DNA of 64,000 nucleotides from Lycium barbarum (Eukaryota; Streptophyta; Magnoliopsida; Solanales; Solanaceae), in contig NC_083344.1 of the NCBI RefSeq assembly GCF_019175385.1, positions 5,122,965 to 5,186,964 on the forward strand. The letters are read 5' to 3'. Positions 34,789 to 45,100 of this stretch are shown here, in pieces; positions within the stretch are counted from its first letter, which is position 1, and every line of letters starts with the position of its first letter. Below the pieces are notes generated by a model that did no database searches, was not told the origin of the DNA, and saw only the letters and a program-made list of their open reading frames with translations. The translations under genes were made by a program, and so were the position numbers.

Positions 34789-35160
34789 GGCCGAACCCGC
34801 CTCGGGTCGCCTACGTATCCCCAAAGGAATCAGGCCAGACGTAGTTCGTGATGAACATAAAGATTTTTGAGTTTGTTTTGTTTTTTTACTAAAGGGGGGG
34901 CCGAACCCGATATGGGTTGCCTACGTATCCAAAAGGAAATCAGGCCACACGTAGTTCCACTCATACAACAAAACACTGAAATATTTTGAAAAAGTGGCCG
35001 AACCCGATGTGGGCTGCCTACGTATCCAACAGGAAGTCAGGCCAAACGTAGTTCCAACCACAAACAAAGATACTGGAATGATTTGAAAAGAGTGGCCGAA
35101 CCCGATATGGGCTGCCTACGTATCCAACAGGAAGTCAGGCCAAACGTAGTTCGTTACATA
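34789..35160 (-). repeat. four tandem copies of the GATACGTAGGCAGCC module
   Basis: On the minus strand each copy reads approximately ACGT..GGCCTGATTCCT followed by GGATACGTAGGCAGCCCA and GGGTTCGGCC. Copies start near 34,789, 34,899, 34,996 and 35,095, so the period is 97-110 bp. The module lies just downstream of the Gag-Pro stop codon. Related copies exist in the other element, which argues for a conserved RNA or DNA function rather than chance. Confidence 0.9.
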
Positions 35161-35356
35161 CAACAAAAACACTGAAATCTTAATTTAAAAAGGCCGTAAC
35201 AAAACATAGAGGCAACATGACAAAAGGAACTAAATGTTCTAGTTGATGCCTCCGGCCTACTACAAAAGGAAATTTAAACTTAAAATACTGAAACTCCCGG
35301 CGAACCGGGGCTAAGATAGAAGTTCAATTTTGCAACTCAGGTCCTGGCTCAGCAGC

Positions 35357-38300
35357 CTATAAAGTCAATATTTCAGCAAAGTCTTTGATTATCATAGCGT
35401 GATCATCTTCATCTTCCACGAACAGGTTCTTGACTCCCTCCACGATATCATCATAGGCAACTTCAACAATCAGATCTGAAGGTTTTGAGAAAGTTTGATC
35501 AATGGTAGGAATAGGTTTTGGCAATGCAATCTCCTTCCTTTTATTCTTTCGTGCTTTCTTCGCTTCTTCCTCAGTTGGCTCATATCCCAAACCGAATGTA
35601 AATTGTTGCGTAGGGAGAACGACTGGCTCAACCCGCCCATTTAGTGTTTTCCCTAGCCCAAATCCAGGTTGGTACCCATTTCTCACCATTTCTTTTGCAA
35701 CCATAATTGCGGCACATGATCTTTTGAACTCTTGAGTTTGACATACTTCACTCTCCTTAGTGACATTCACAACCTCCCAAGCGTGGTAAGCTGCTCCGTC
35801 GAACCCTCCTTCTGCCTCGACGAATGGGGTGGATTGCTCTAGATAGAAAGACATATCTCCTTCTCCGTGTATACATATTTGTTGCTGATCCCACTCGAAT
35901 TTGACAGTTTGGTGCAAAGTAGATGGTACGGCCCCAGCCAAATGGATCCACGGTCTACCTAACAGCATGTTGTATGTCGTGGAAATATCAAGTACTTGAA
36001 AATCCATAATGAATTCAACAGGGCCAATCAACACTTTCAACTCTATTTCCCCAATAGGGCGCCTTTGAGCCCCATCAAATGCTCGAATATTCATATCACT
36101 GGTCTTGAGCTCACTAACATTATATCCGATCTTCTTCAGACTTGCTAATGGACAGATGTTGAGTCCAGAACCCCCATCAATCAATACTTTAGCCACAAAC
36201 ATGTTACGACACTTGACAGTTATATAGAGTGCTTTGTTATGCATACATCCTTCTGGCGGCAGTTCTTCATTATCGAAGCTGATTCGATGGCTGTCAAGTA
36301 CGCGCTCAATCATCCCAGCTAACGCCTCACTAGTTGTTTCGCTTGGAACATACGCTTCATTCAAGATCTTCAACAATGCATTCCTGTGCATATCTGAACT
36401 CAAAAGCAAAGAGAGAATAGGAATTTGAGCATTGGTCTTTTTCAACTGATCCACAACTGAGTACTCACTAGCCTTGATCTTCCTCAAAAATTCTTCTGCT
36501 TCGGTTTCAGTCACGACCCTTTTGGGAGGTACATTGGCTTCCTTAACTTGCCCCAATCTAACTAGCTCTTCTGGAGAATAGCATCTTCCAGACCTTGTCA
36601 TTCCTGATGTCTTAACCTTGTCAGTGATCGTGTCCTTTCCTCGACATTCCATCACAGTTTGTTGATAATTCCATGGTACGGCTTTTGTATCGAGCACTGG
36701 TAACTGATTTGGTGCTTGAACTACTTCCACAGGCGTTGATGAAGCTCCTAATATCTCGACAGGCACACGACCCCTTATCACTACAGCCGGAGAAGCAACG
36801 GCTACAAAATCATGATCCTCCACACGATCCACAGGCACTATAAATTCGGCTGGGTCGTCAACATTTTCATCTATTCCAATCATATTTATCGTGGCCCCAT
36901 CATGGGTCGGGAGTGGATTGTTAACCACATTTGGTGTTGGTGGTTTGACCGTGATCTGTTTTGCTTCAATAAGATCCTCAACCTTATGCTTCAATGCGTA
37001 ACAACGATCAGTGGAATGGCCTTTTACCCCCGAATGATATGCACATGTTTTAGTGGGATCAAAGCTTCTGGGTAATGGATCTGGAATTCTACCTTCCACG
37101 GGATATACTAAGCCTGAAGCTTGCAGTCTTTCGAAAACAACGCTCAGTGGTTCTCCCAATGGTGTGAAATTGCGGAACGGTTTATTTGGGCGAGGTGCGG
37201 ATGCATTGTTTGGATGATGAGTTTGTGATGGTGGAGCTGTATATGTTGGTGGTCGTGGAGCTCGATATGCTGGTTGTGTGTTGTAAACAGGGTAGGATAT
37301 TTGTGGTGATTGAGGTTGGTAAGATGACAAAGCTTGGTCGTAGGGATGTGGAGAATATTGGAAATATTGTGAGTGGTGAGCGTTAGGCTGGTATCGCGGT
37401 GGTCGTTGATGGCGGTATGATGTGTTTCCCAAGGCCATCACCGATGCTGCTTCTTTCTCTTTTTTCTTTCCATTTCCGAGAGTACCAGTTTGTATAGCCC
37501 TACTGGTAGACTGCAAAGCTGCTAGACTTGTTATTCTCCCTGTCTTAATGCCATCTTCGATCATGTCCCCAGCTTTGATCACTTCTGCAAAAGTTTTTCC
37601 ACTCATTGTCACCAAACGTTCATAGTATTCCGGTTCTAGTGCTTGAATGAAGAAAGTAACCATTTCTGTCTCCTCCATGGGTGGGTGTACCCTAGATGCT
37701 TCTTCCCTCCACCGTATAGCATATTCTCGAAATGATTCGGTGAACTTCTTCTTCAACTTTGTAATTGAGATTCTGTCAGGAGCGATCTCAACATGAAACT
37801 TGTAGTGATCCACAAAAGCATTTGCTAAATCATCCCAAGTACGCCATTTGGTTGTATCTTGCTTAGAATACCACTCCAAGGCTTTTCCACTCAAACTCTG
37901 ATTGAATAGTTTGACTCTTATCCCTTCATTCTTCCCCACACCAATCAACTTTTCACAATAGACCTTCAAATGGAAGAAAGGGTTCCCCGACCCATCAAAC
38001 TTCTCAAATTTTGGAATCTTGTAACCTGGTGGCAATTCTACCTCAGGAAATGCACATAATTCTTCATATCTCACGCTTTGGTTACTACCAAGTCCACGCA
38101 AACTTCTCATGGCATCTTCCAAACTTTTGAGCTTTCTATTTATCATTTCATCATTAACTGACCGTGCCTCATTTTCAACTTCGACATAATGATCAACATC
38201 TGTGCGACATTGTCCTTGAATCTGTGTCATGGGTGGAGCTGTGGTATAAGTATACAACGGCGGAACTTGATGTGTGTCATGTGCTGGCGGTATGAATTGA

Positions 38301-38818
38301 GCTTTTGAAGAGGTGGTTGTAAATAAAAAGGGAGCATTTTGAGTGAGGTGTTCGGAACGAACTGGCTGAGAAGTGGTGAAATAATTTGCTTGGTTAAATT
38401 CGTCCAAATTTGGGAATGGATGTGGCACAGGCAAAGTTTGACGAACTCCCTGGGACGGAGTCATATGTGGCGGTGTTTGAGAAAATGACCGGTTATGAAG
38501 TACCATATGACTTAGTTCGGCAACTCGTCGCTCCAGACGAGCAATGGTCTCCAAATGTGTTTCTGGTTCATTAGAGGATGTGGGATCACTCGTGATTGGT
38601 AAACTAAGAGATGGCTCAGATGAAGTGGTTGCATTGATCAAACTTTGCTCCATTTTAGAACGAGTCCTTTTAGTTAACCAGGTGATTAGTGATGAGTCAG
38701 AATCTGATTTCTTGGCTTTAGACCGTGTGAAATATGGATGCTCCGCCAGTTCCCTTTTAGCACAAGTCAACCTTCTTCGTTTTGAAAATAGGTTTAAAAA
38801 GAAAAAAGATAAAAACAA
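35357..38818 (-). CDS. Gag-protease polyprotein of a Tat/Ogre-like retrotransposon
   Basis: One uninterrupted 1,153-residue frame. Residues ~1-250 are low-complexity. Residues ~265-430 are a retrotransposon Gag domain (LFNQSLSGKALEWY, ESFREYAIRWREEA). Residues 592-606 form an atypical zinc-finger-like C-x2-H-x5-H-x4-C. Residues ~863-990 are an aspartic-protease-like domain, with D881 in LIDGGSGLNI in place of the usual D-S/T-G-A and the typical LLGRPWIHLAGAVPSTLHQ. Residues ~1035-1090 are glycine-rich and G-patch-like (NGYQPGFGLGK). Gag would form the cytoplasmic particle and the protease would cleave it. The chosen start is the first ATG; Met56 is an alternative. No polymerase follows. The intact frame in a young insertion suggests the protein was needed for recent movement. 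Confidence 0.93.
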   Translation of the reverse strand: MFLSFFFLNLFSKRRRLTCAKRELAEHPYFTRSKAKKSDSDSSLITWLTKRTRSKMEQSLINATTSSEPSLSLPITSDPTSSNEPETHLETIARLERRVAELSHMVLHNRSFSQTPPHMTPSQGVRQTLPVPHPFPNLDEFNQANYFTTSQPVRSEHLTQNAPFLFTTTSSKAQFIPPAHDTHQVPPLYTYTTAPPMTQIQGQCRTDVDHYVEVENEARSVNDEMINRKLKSLEDAMRSLRGLGSNQSVRYEELCAFPEVELPPGYKIPKFEKFDGSGNPFFHLKVYCEKLIGVGKNEGIRVKLFNQSLSGKALEWYSKQDTTKWRTWDDLANAFVDHYKFHVEIAPDRISITKLKKKFTESFREYAIRWREEASRVHPPMEETEMVTFFIQALEPEYYERLVTMSGKTFAEVIKAGDMIEDGIKTGRITSLAALQSTSRAIQTGTLGNGKKKEKEAASVMALGNTSYRHQRPPRYQPNAHHSQYFQYSPHPYDQALSSYQPQSPQISYPVYNTQPAYRAPRPPTYTAPPSQTHHPNNASAPRPNKPFRNFTPLGEPLSVVFERLQASGLVYPVEGRIPDPLPRSFDPTKTCAYHSGVKGHSTDRCYALKHKVEDLIEAKQITVKPPTPNVVNNPLPTHDGATINMIGIDENVDDPAEFIVPVDRVEDHDFVAVASPAVVIRGRVPVEILGASSTPVEVVQAPNQLPVLDTKAVPWNYQQTVMECRGKDTITDKVKTSGMTRSGRCYSPEELVRLGQVKEANVPPKRVVTETEAEEFLRKIKASEYSVVDQLKKTNAQIPILSLLLSSDMHRNALLKILNEAYVPSETTSEALAGMIERVLDSHRISFDNEELPPEGCMHNKALYITVKCRNMFVAKVLIDGGSGLNICPLASLKKIGYNVSELKTSDMNIRAFDGAQRRPIGEIELKVLIGPVEFIMDFQVLDISTTYNMLLGRPWIHLAGAVPSTLHQTVKFEWDQQQICIHGEGDMSFYLEQSTPFVEAEGGFDGAAYHAWEVVNVTKESEVCQTQEFKRSCAAIMVAKEMVRNGYQPGFGLGKTLNGRVEPVVLPTQQFTFGLGYEPTEEEAKKARKNKRKEIALPKPIPTIDQTFSKPSDLIVEVAYDDIVEGVKNLFVEDEDDHAMIIKDFAEILTL

Positions 38819-39762
38819 GAAAAAGAAAAGGAAAGTGAGTCAGTATACGGTAAGGATAATATTATTGCATATAAACACATTATTGCACATAATACATCGC
38901 GTTTTATAATGCAAGGGACCTCTTTATGCCAGAGGTAGGCCTAACGAACATTGAAGGACAAACATGTCTTTTATGTATCATTCCATAACTCTTCTTACAA
39001 CTAATTTACAATAAAATAAAATTTATTACATGCCAATAAATAAATACATCTCAAAGTTAAACTAAGATATCTAATACTTCAACTCCACTAATTTCTTTTG
39101 GTTGTCTTCAACCTCCAGCATTAATTTAGATGCTCCACGTCAACCTGCAACAAAAGGTCAGTTTTTCTTGAAATACTTATCTATAGAGTACTAGGTCTAC
39201 ATATTCCACATATTTGTCCTTCAAATAATGCACATAGATAGTGAGTAGTGTCACTTAGAGTCATAGACTCTTTTGGACATTTGGTAAGGTTGACTAATGA
39301 ACTTAATACACCAAGGGTATTAAGCCTCCTAGGTTTAGAATGATGCATGTCCTTACAAGGTTTTGGCTTCGCTCTACCCTAAGTAGACTAAGAATGGGTT
39401 TACTAGACGCAAAGTTCCCAAGCGGACTGCTCGAGTGAGAAGGCTACGCGGTCCCCGTTATTCGGGCACCCCCGCGCATGCGCCAACTCCCTTAAAATTT
39501 GGATTCTATGAAGAAATTTGCGGGTGCGCTAAGCACACCTCGCGTGTACGTGTGATAGTGTGAATTTTCCAAAAGTGGAGGAAATATGAACGGAATGCCA
39601 GTTTAAGGAAAGCAGTAATAACATATTACACAGAAAATACATATAAGGAATAAAAATACTTAAAAGCATATAAAGCAACAATATAGACAAAATAAAGCAA
39701 AATAAACAAAGCATCCAACAAATGATTTATTAACCTAAGTTGTTATGGTTAAGAGCCTAAAG
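38819..39762 (-). other. leader between primer-binding site and Gag gene
   Basis: Non-coding. It contains a 19-nt hairpin (38918-38936) that is identical in the other element, and segments such as ccaagcggac (about 39,419) that are also shared with the leader at 56.9 kb. Confidence 0.7.
38918..38936 (-). promoter_or_regulatory. conserved leader hairpin
   Basis: Minus-strand ACCTCTGGCATAAAGAGGT can form a 6-bp stem with a 7-nt loop. The same 19 bases occur at 57544-57562 on the sense strand of the other element, with near-identical flanks. Its position just upstream of gag is where packaging or dimerisation signals are expected; that role is inferred. Confidence 0.6.
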
Positions 39763-39780
39763 TCCCCAGCAGAGTCGCCA
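39763..39780 (-). other. primer-binding site
   Basis: Minus-strand TGGCGACTCTGCTGGGGA, three bases (GCT) after the end of the partial LTR at 39784. It begins with TGG, complementary to a tRNA 3' CCA. Ogre/Tat-group elements are reported to use tRNA-Arg; I have not verified the match. It adjoins the partial LTR, not the complete 5' LTR. Confidence 0.8.
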
Positions 39781-39783
39781 AGC

Positions 39784-42158
39784 TGTCACACCCTATTTTA
39801 ACCGGGTAGATTTAAAAGTATGACGTATTGGTGATTCCTGTTTATTTTGTTTTAAGGAGTCGCCACCTAATTAATTTAACGGTGAATTAGGACACCTAGA
39901 GGTTAACTAAGGCAAAGTTAAAACTAAACCTCAGTTAATAGTCTGCTTAACCAGTGTAATTCTAGGTAAGGGCTCTATATTATCCTAAAGGGAAGGGGTT
40001 AGGCATCCTTTAGAATCCGTTAACTTACGGTTATCCGACCAAACTTGGGTTAATTAATTAAGATGAAAATTCATATAAAAGAGGACTTTGAATGCCATTT
40101 TAAATAAACTCGTAAATATTACTAAGGCTTTAAATCAAATGCTATTTAGAAATAAAACTTATAAAAGATAGTTTGCATAAAAGAGGATTTTAGAGGCTAT
40201 TTAAATAAAGCTTAAAATGTTGCTAAGACTTCATATGAAAGTAATAATGCTGTCGTTTGAAATAATACTTGTAAAAATATGATGCGTTGCATACAAGAAG
40301 ATTTTAAAGGCTATTTAAAATAAGACTCGAACATGCTAAAACCTTGAATGAAAAATGTAATAATGTTCTTAAAAAATAAGACTTGCAAAAATATAACAAC
40401 TCGTCTATAGCAAAATGTGAACTTTAGACAAAATTTTGTATTATATCAATATGGTGATGTAAAAATACCTAAACTTATTTTTTTTCTTTTAAATGTGATG
40501 GATAGGGTATGAGTTTTCATTCTTTTATATTAACTATACTTGGATAAAAGAAGTGTATTATTGGATAAACTTTGAAAAATTATTCATAGAATGTATTTGA
40601 ACTTATATTTGCATATTAATGACGTTTTGAAATGTTTAGATAGTAAGAATAAAATATGACTCCATTAACTCAAAGTATATCGTCATGCTATTTGTAAATT
40701 AATAAATAAAATAAATATTAGGTGCTATAATATAGTTTTGACATAAAAGAAAAATGAAGCTTATGGAATTAACGGGTCTTTCTTAAGTTAACTACCCTTT
40801 CACTAAAAAAAACTAAGTCTCATATTAATATAGTAAGGTTCATTTGACTAAGGAAACGAACAAGTAAAGTGTTAGTTGCACAAATACAAATCAAAACATG
40901 AAATGAAATAAAGAGGGGGCAAATGATATTAAAACGGGCTCAGCCCACTTTAGGCATGCTGAGAAACTGTCACGCTATTGGGCCTTAGCCCAGAATTTCC
41001 GTTTCTTTTGTTTTGCTGCGGACTGGCTGGACGCGGAAAAGATTTCGTTGGGGTTTTAGCCCAACACCGGATGTGGAGGAAGAACGAGCCCCTCGGACTC
41101 GTATATGACGGTCATGCATAAAATGAAAGGGAAAGGATTAGCATGTAATCGATGAATAAGGTCAAACATGTAAAATGTGAACTCAAACAAAATAAAATAT
41201 AATCAAGAAGGCAATTGAAATGGGGATGAGGCTTGACTGAAACAAAATTTTGAGAAAAACAGGAAACGATCTTACAGCAAACCTTTTTGTTTCGAACTAA
41301 ACGATGACAATTCCCTATTTCTGAGACAGACAAGAATCTTCTTCGGGCGCAGCGAAGTGAGGCGAAGGTCTCGAACTACTCGAAACACTTTGAAATTCGA
41401 ACTCGTGGGTGCTCGAATTCGAACGAACACTCGAAGAAAAACAGAATGAGATCTAATATTTTTTGTGACAATATATAGCAAAATTAAAAGCGGATGTTTT
41501 TTTAAAAGAGGAACTGGAACAAATACAGACCTATATTTTAGAGGAAATTTGGCGATTCAAGAACTTTCTTGGGGTTTCGTTGCCCTCCCTCCTCCCGATT
41601 CCACTCCACCACTATTTATAGGATTTTTTAGGTTTTGTGTTGAAGAAAGAGAGAGAGAGAGGGGCGGGGGACAACTAAGAGTGGAGATGACAGTGGGCGT
41701 GGGGAACAGAACGTGGGAGTGGTAGAGGTAGTGGAGGTGTCAGACGCGTGGGTGGAGACAAGGTGAAGTGGCGAGGACAGCGGCGTGAAGTGGCAGTGGG
41801 GGTAACGTGATGAGTGGGGGTGTGATAGAGGTGTCAGAGAGGACGATAATGGAGGGAATATGTGGCGGAAATGGGGAAATAGGGGAGGAGATGAAGCAGT
41901 GAGGTGGCGATGGGGGGTAACGTGGAGGCGGCGATGAGGTGGAAGAGGGAGAAAGGGAAAGGGAGAGAAAGGGAGGGGGTGCGGCGGTGATAAGGGGTGG
42001 CGACGAGGAGGAGAGGATGGTGGAGAAGGGGCGGAGATGGAGAGGAGAAGGTGACGAGCGGCGGAAATGAGGGGAAACCCTAAAAGGGTTTCCCTTATTT
42101 GGTGCGAAACGGGTCAGACCCGGTCCATTTATGGACTGGGTCAATCTTATATCCAAGC
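39784..42158 (-). repeat. partial, diverged second LTR inside the 20-kb element
   Basis: The 39784 end (minus-strand GGGTGTGACA) and the conserved ~290-bp U5 region are LTR-like but clearly differ from the flanking LTRs. The block has its own hairpin cluster (about 40,935-41,110), a TATA box (41613-41620), a C/T-rich tract and a telo-box palindrome (42075-42090). Homology to the full LTR stops near 42,144. The last six bases, 42153-42158, read ccaagc, the complement of the GCT spacer plus the first TGG of a primer-binding site, and then the full LTR begins. It lacks most of U3. Confidence 0.88.
41613..41620 (-). promoter_or_regulatory. TATA box in the partial LTR
   Basis: Minus-strand TATAAATA. 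It could drive transcription of the Gag-Pro gene from inside the element, independent of the outer 5' LTR. Confidence 0.5.
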
Positions 42159-45100
42159 TGTCACACCCCATTTTAACCGGGTTAATTTAAGGGTATGACG
42201 TATTGGTGATTCCTGTTTTATTTTATTTAAGGAGTCGCCACCTAATTAATTAACGGTGAATTAGGACACCTAGATGTTAACTAAGGCAGAATTAAAACTA
42301 AACCTCAATTAATAGTCTGCTTAACCAATGTGATTCTAAGTAAGGGCTCTATATTATTCTAAAGGGAAGGGGTTAGGCATCCTCTAGAATCCATTAACTT
42401 ACGGTTATCCGACCAACTTAGGTTAATTAATTAGATTGAATATAGTGTTTGAATTTTAAGAAAAAATGGTTTGCTTATATTACTAAGGTTCCAGAAAAAT
42501 ATAATAATGCCGCTTGAACTAATTTGTAGAGAAATATAATAATTTCACAAAGGAAATGTTGAGACTTATAAATGTTGTTAAAACTTTGCATGAGAATAGT
42601 GATGTGATTTTTTTAAAAGAAAAATAAGACTTGTAGAAAATATAATAATTTATGTAGAAGAATATTTAAAATGTTGTTTATAATAAGACTTATAAAAGAC
42701 TTCTAATAATAAAGCTATTAAAAATAAGGTCAATGCTTTGTATAAAGGGAAACCTTAGAATAAAATTTATAATAATTGCTCATAGTTTTAAAGGAAGTAG
42801 CATAATAAGAATGGAGTTTACAAAACATGATAACTTACATATAAGTAGAAGAAGATGCGAATTTATGCAATGTTTTAATAAATATTTGAACTAAGTAATG
42901 AGGTATTAATTGATTTTCAGTTTATGAATAAAAATACAAAATAGTTAATAGATTTCCTTTATCTATTTTTTAGTATCTTTATCAACTATGCTTAATTAAG
43001 AATATGCGTGATTGATTCAAAACTTGAAGAGTTACTTAAAAATATACTTATAATTGCGTATTAGTGACGTTTTGAAACATTTATGATAAAATGTGATTCC
43101 CTTTATTTAAAATATATAGTCATGCCATTTTGCAAATCAATTATTCCAAATAAAATAAAAGCATGAAAGGAAGAGAATAACTTATGGAATTAATTATTAG
43201 TTTCTCTTAAATTAGCTACCCATAACTAAGACTAAACCCCACTAAATTTATTAGAATTCATCTAAGTTAAGAAAACAAAACAAAATAAAGAGTTAATCAT
43301 GCCATACAAATCAAATGCACAGAAATAAAAATAGAAGAGCCAATATAGTTTAATGGGCTCAGCCCATTTTCGGACTGCTGTTGTACGGGCTTTGGCCCAA
43401 AAGATTTCATTTGCTGCGGATGAATTGAATGACGGACGACTCGGAAGAAAATCATGTTGGGTTTTAGCCCAACATCGAACGTGGCAGGGAAACGAGTCCC
43501 TCGGACCCGTACACAGGTTCATGCAAAGCAACGAAAGAAAAAAAAAAAATTAGTGTACAATCGATAAGGTTAAATATATAAAAATGTGAAACTAAAGGCA
43601 ATCCAGTAGAATATATATATATATATCATGATGGCCTCTCTTTGTTTAACCAATAATTATTTCGTAATACATAACCAGCAACCCATGGATTCATGCTAAT
43701 TTCCTAGAAACTACTGGATCATGGTACATGAAAATATGCCCTTTTGCTTCAACAACAACGTCAACAACCACTCTGTTTTTTTTTTATTTCTGTTTCCCTG
43801 TGTATGTTGGTCTGGTCTTTGTTCTATAATGACAGTAGAGGCAGTGGAGATATTCGTTTCTTTATGAATCGTATAGACGGACTTTGTTGCAAATTGGTAT
43901 GGCATAAGAATCTTGATAGCATATTTATTGTCGTGGTTTTGTGATATTGCAACAACAGACCAGACAACAACATATTTTAAGAACAACATATTTGATGTTG
44001 AGACTATTGACACTATGGCAAGAAACCAAACAACATTTCAACATAGGCCACAGCTGAATAATATCAGATACAAAACACTAACACACGAATCTTCTCTTAA
44101 TTAAATGCATATTGGAGATAGTCAACGTAGCCAAGAAACCATTTCACTTTGAATCAACAAGCTGAAACCCAACATGAATCAAACACAGATTTATTAAAGC
44201 ATGTGACTGATCAAGCTAGGTATGGATCATATTCGAATAGGTTGTGGACTAAACGACTTCTTAGGACAGTTTGCACCTTAAATAGAATCCATAGGAATGC
44301 CAGCGATTATGTAAATTCATCTTAGCTCAGGTTAGGTTGAAGCAATAACTAAACTAGGATAAACCAACTAATGCGTACAAACTAGATAACAGCATACAAA
44401 TATGATTTCTAAAACAACAAAAAAAAACTAGTGTTAATCGAATTTTGTCTTGAGATTCATAAACTGACTAAATTACAAGTCAAACAGAGAAGCATATGAA
44501 CAAACAGAGAAATGGAGAAAAACATATCCAGCAAAATGTATAAAGGGTCCATTAACAGACTAATCTGCCAGAAATCAATAAAGTTGCATTAGGCATCATA
44601 TTAAGCTAAACAAACAGTCCCCATATATAGTTATCAAACCAAATGGCAGCTTAAGATGATGAATGTCACATAGATATCAAATTTTAGGAGTTGAGTAAAC
44701 ATAAGTTTGGATTGAAGAATATGCTGACTTTAAAATGCCAAAATCACCTTCAGCAGATGAATAAGCTATTCTAAACAGGCCCAAACAAACCTGATTGTGC
44801 CAGATTAGAGACCAAATCGAATCAGCGACCATCATTGACATATCATATAATCATTCCATCGTATTTAAACCAGACAGATTTCGTTCATGTCAGAGTATAT
44901 TATTCGAATAAACAGAGTGAAAGAGGGGCAGTACCGAAATGTTTTATTCACATGCCAATATACCTAAGTTATATACATGGTGCTATGTATATTAGATGTA
45001 TATCGAGCGCATACTTCCCCTCTCGCCTTGATACCCACTGTATACCCTGTGTATATTCATCTTTGAACAGGTTCTAACTCTCGAGAATTCAATCTAAACA

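Noticed and set aside
38544..38909. 121-codon plus-strand frame opposite the start of Gag-Pro
   Set aside because: It is the antisense shadow of the Gag-Pro gene and resembles no protein.
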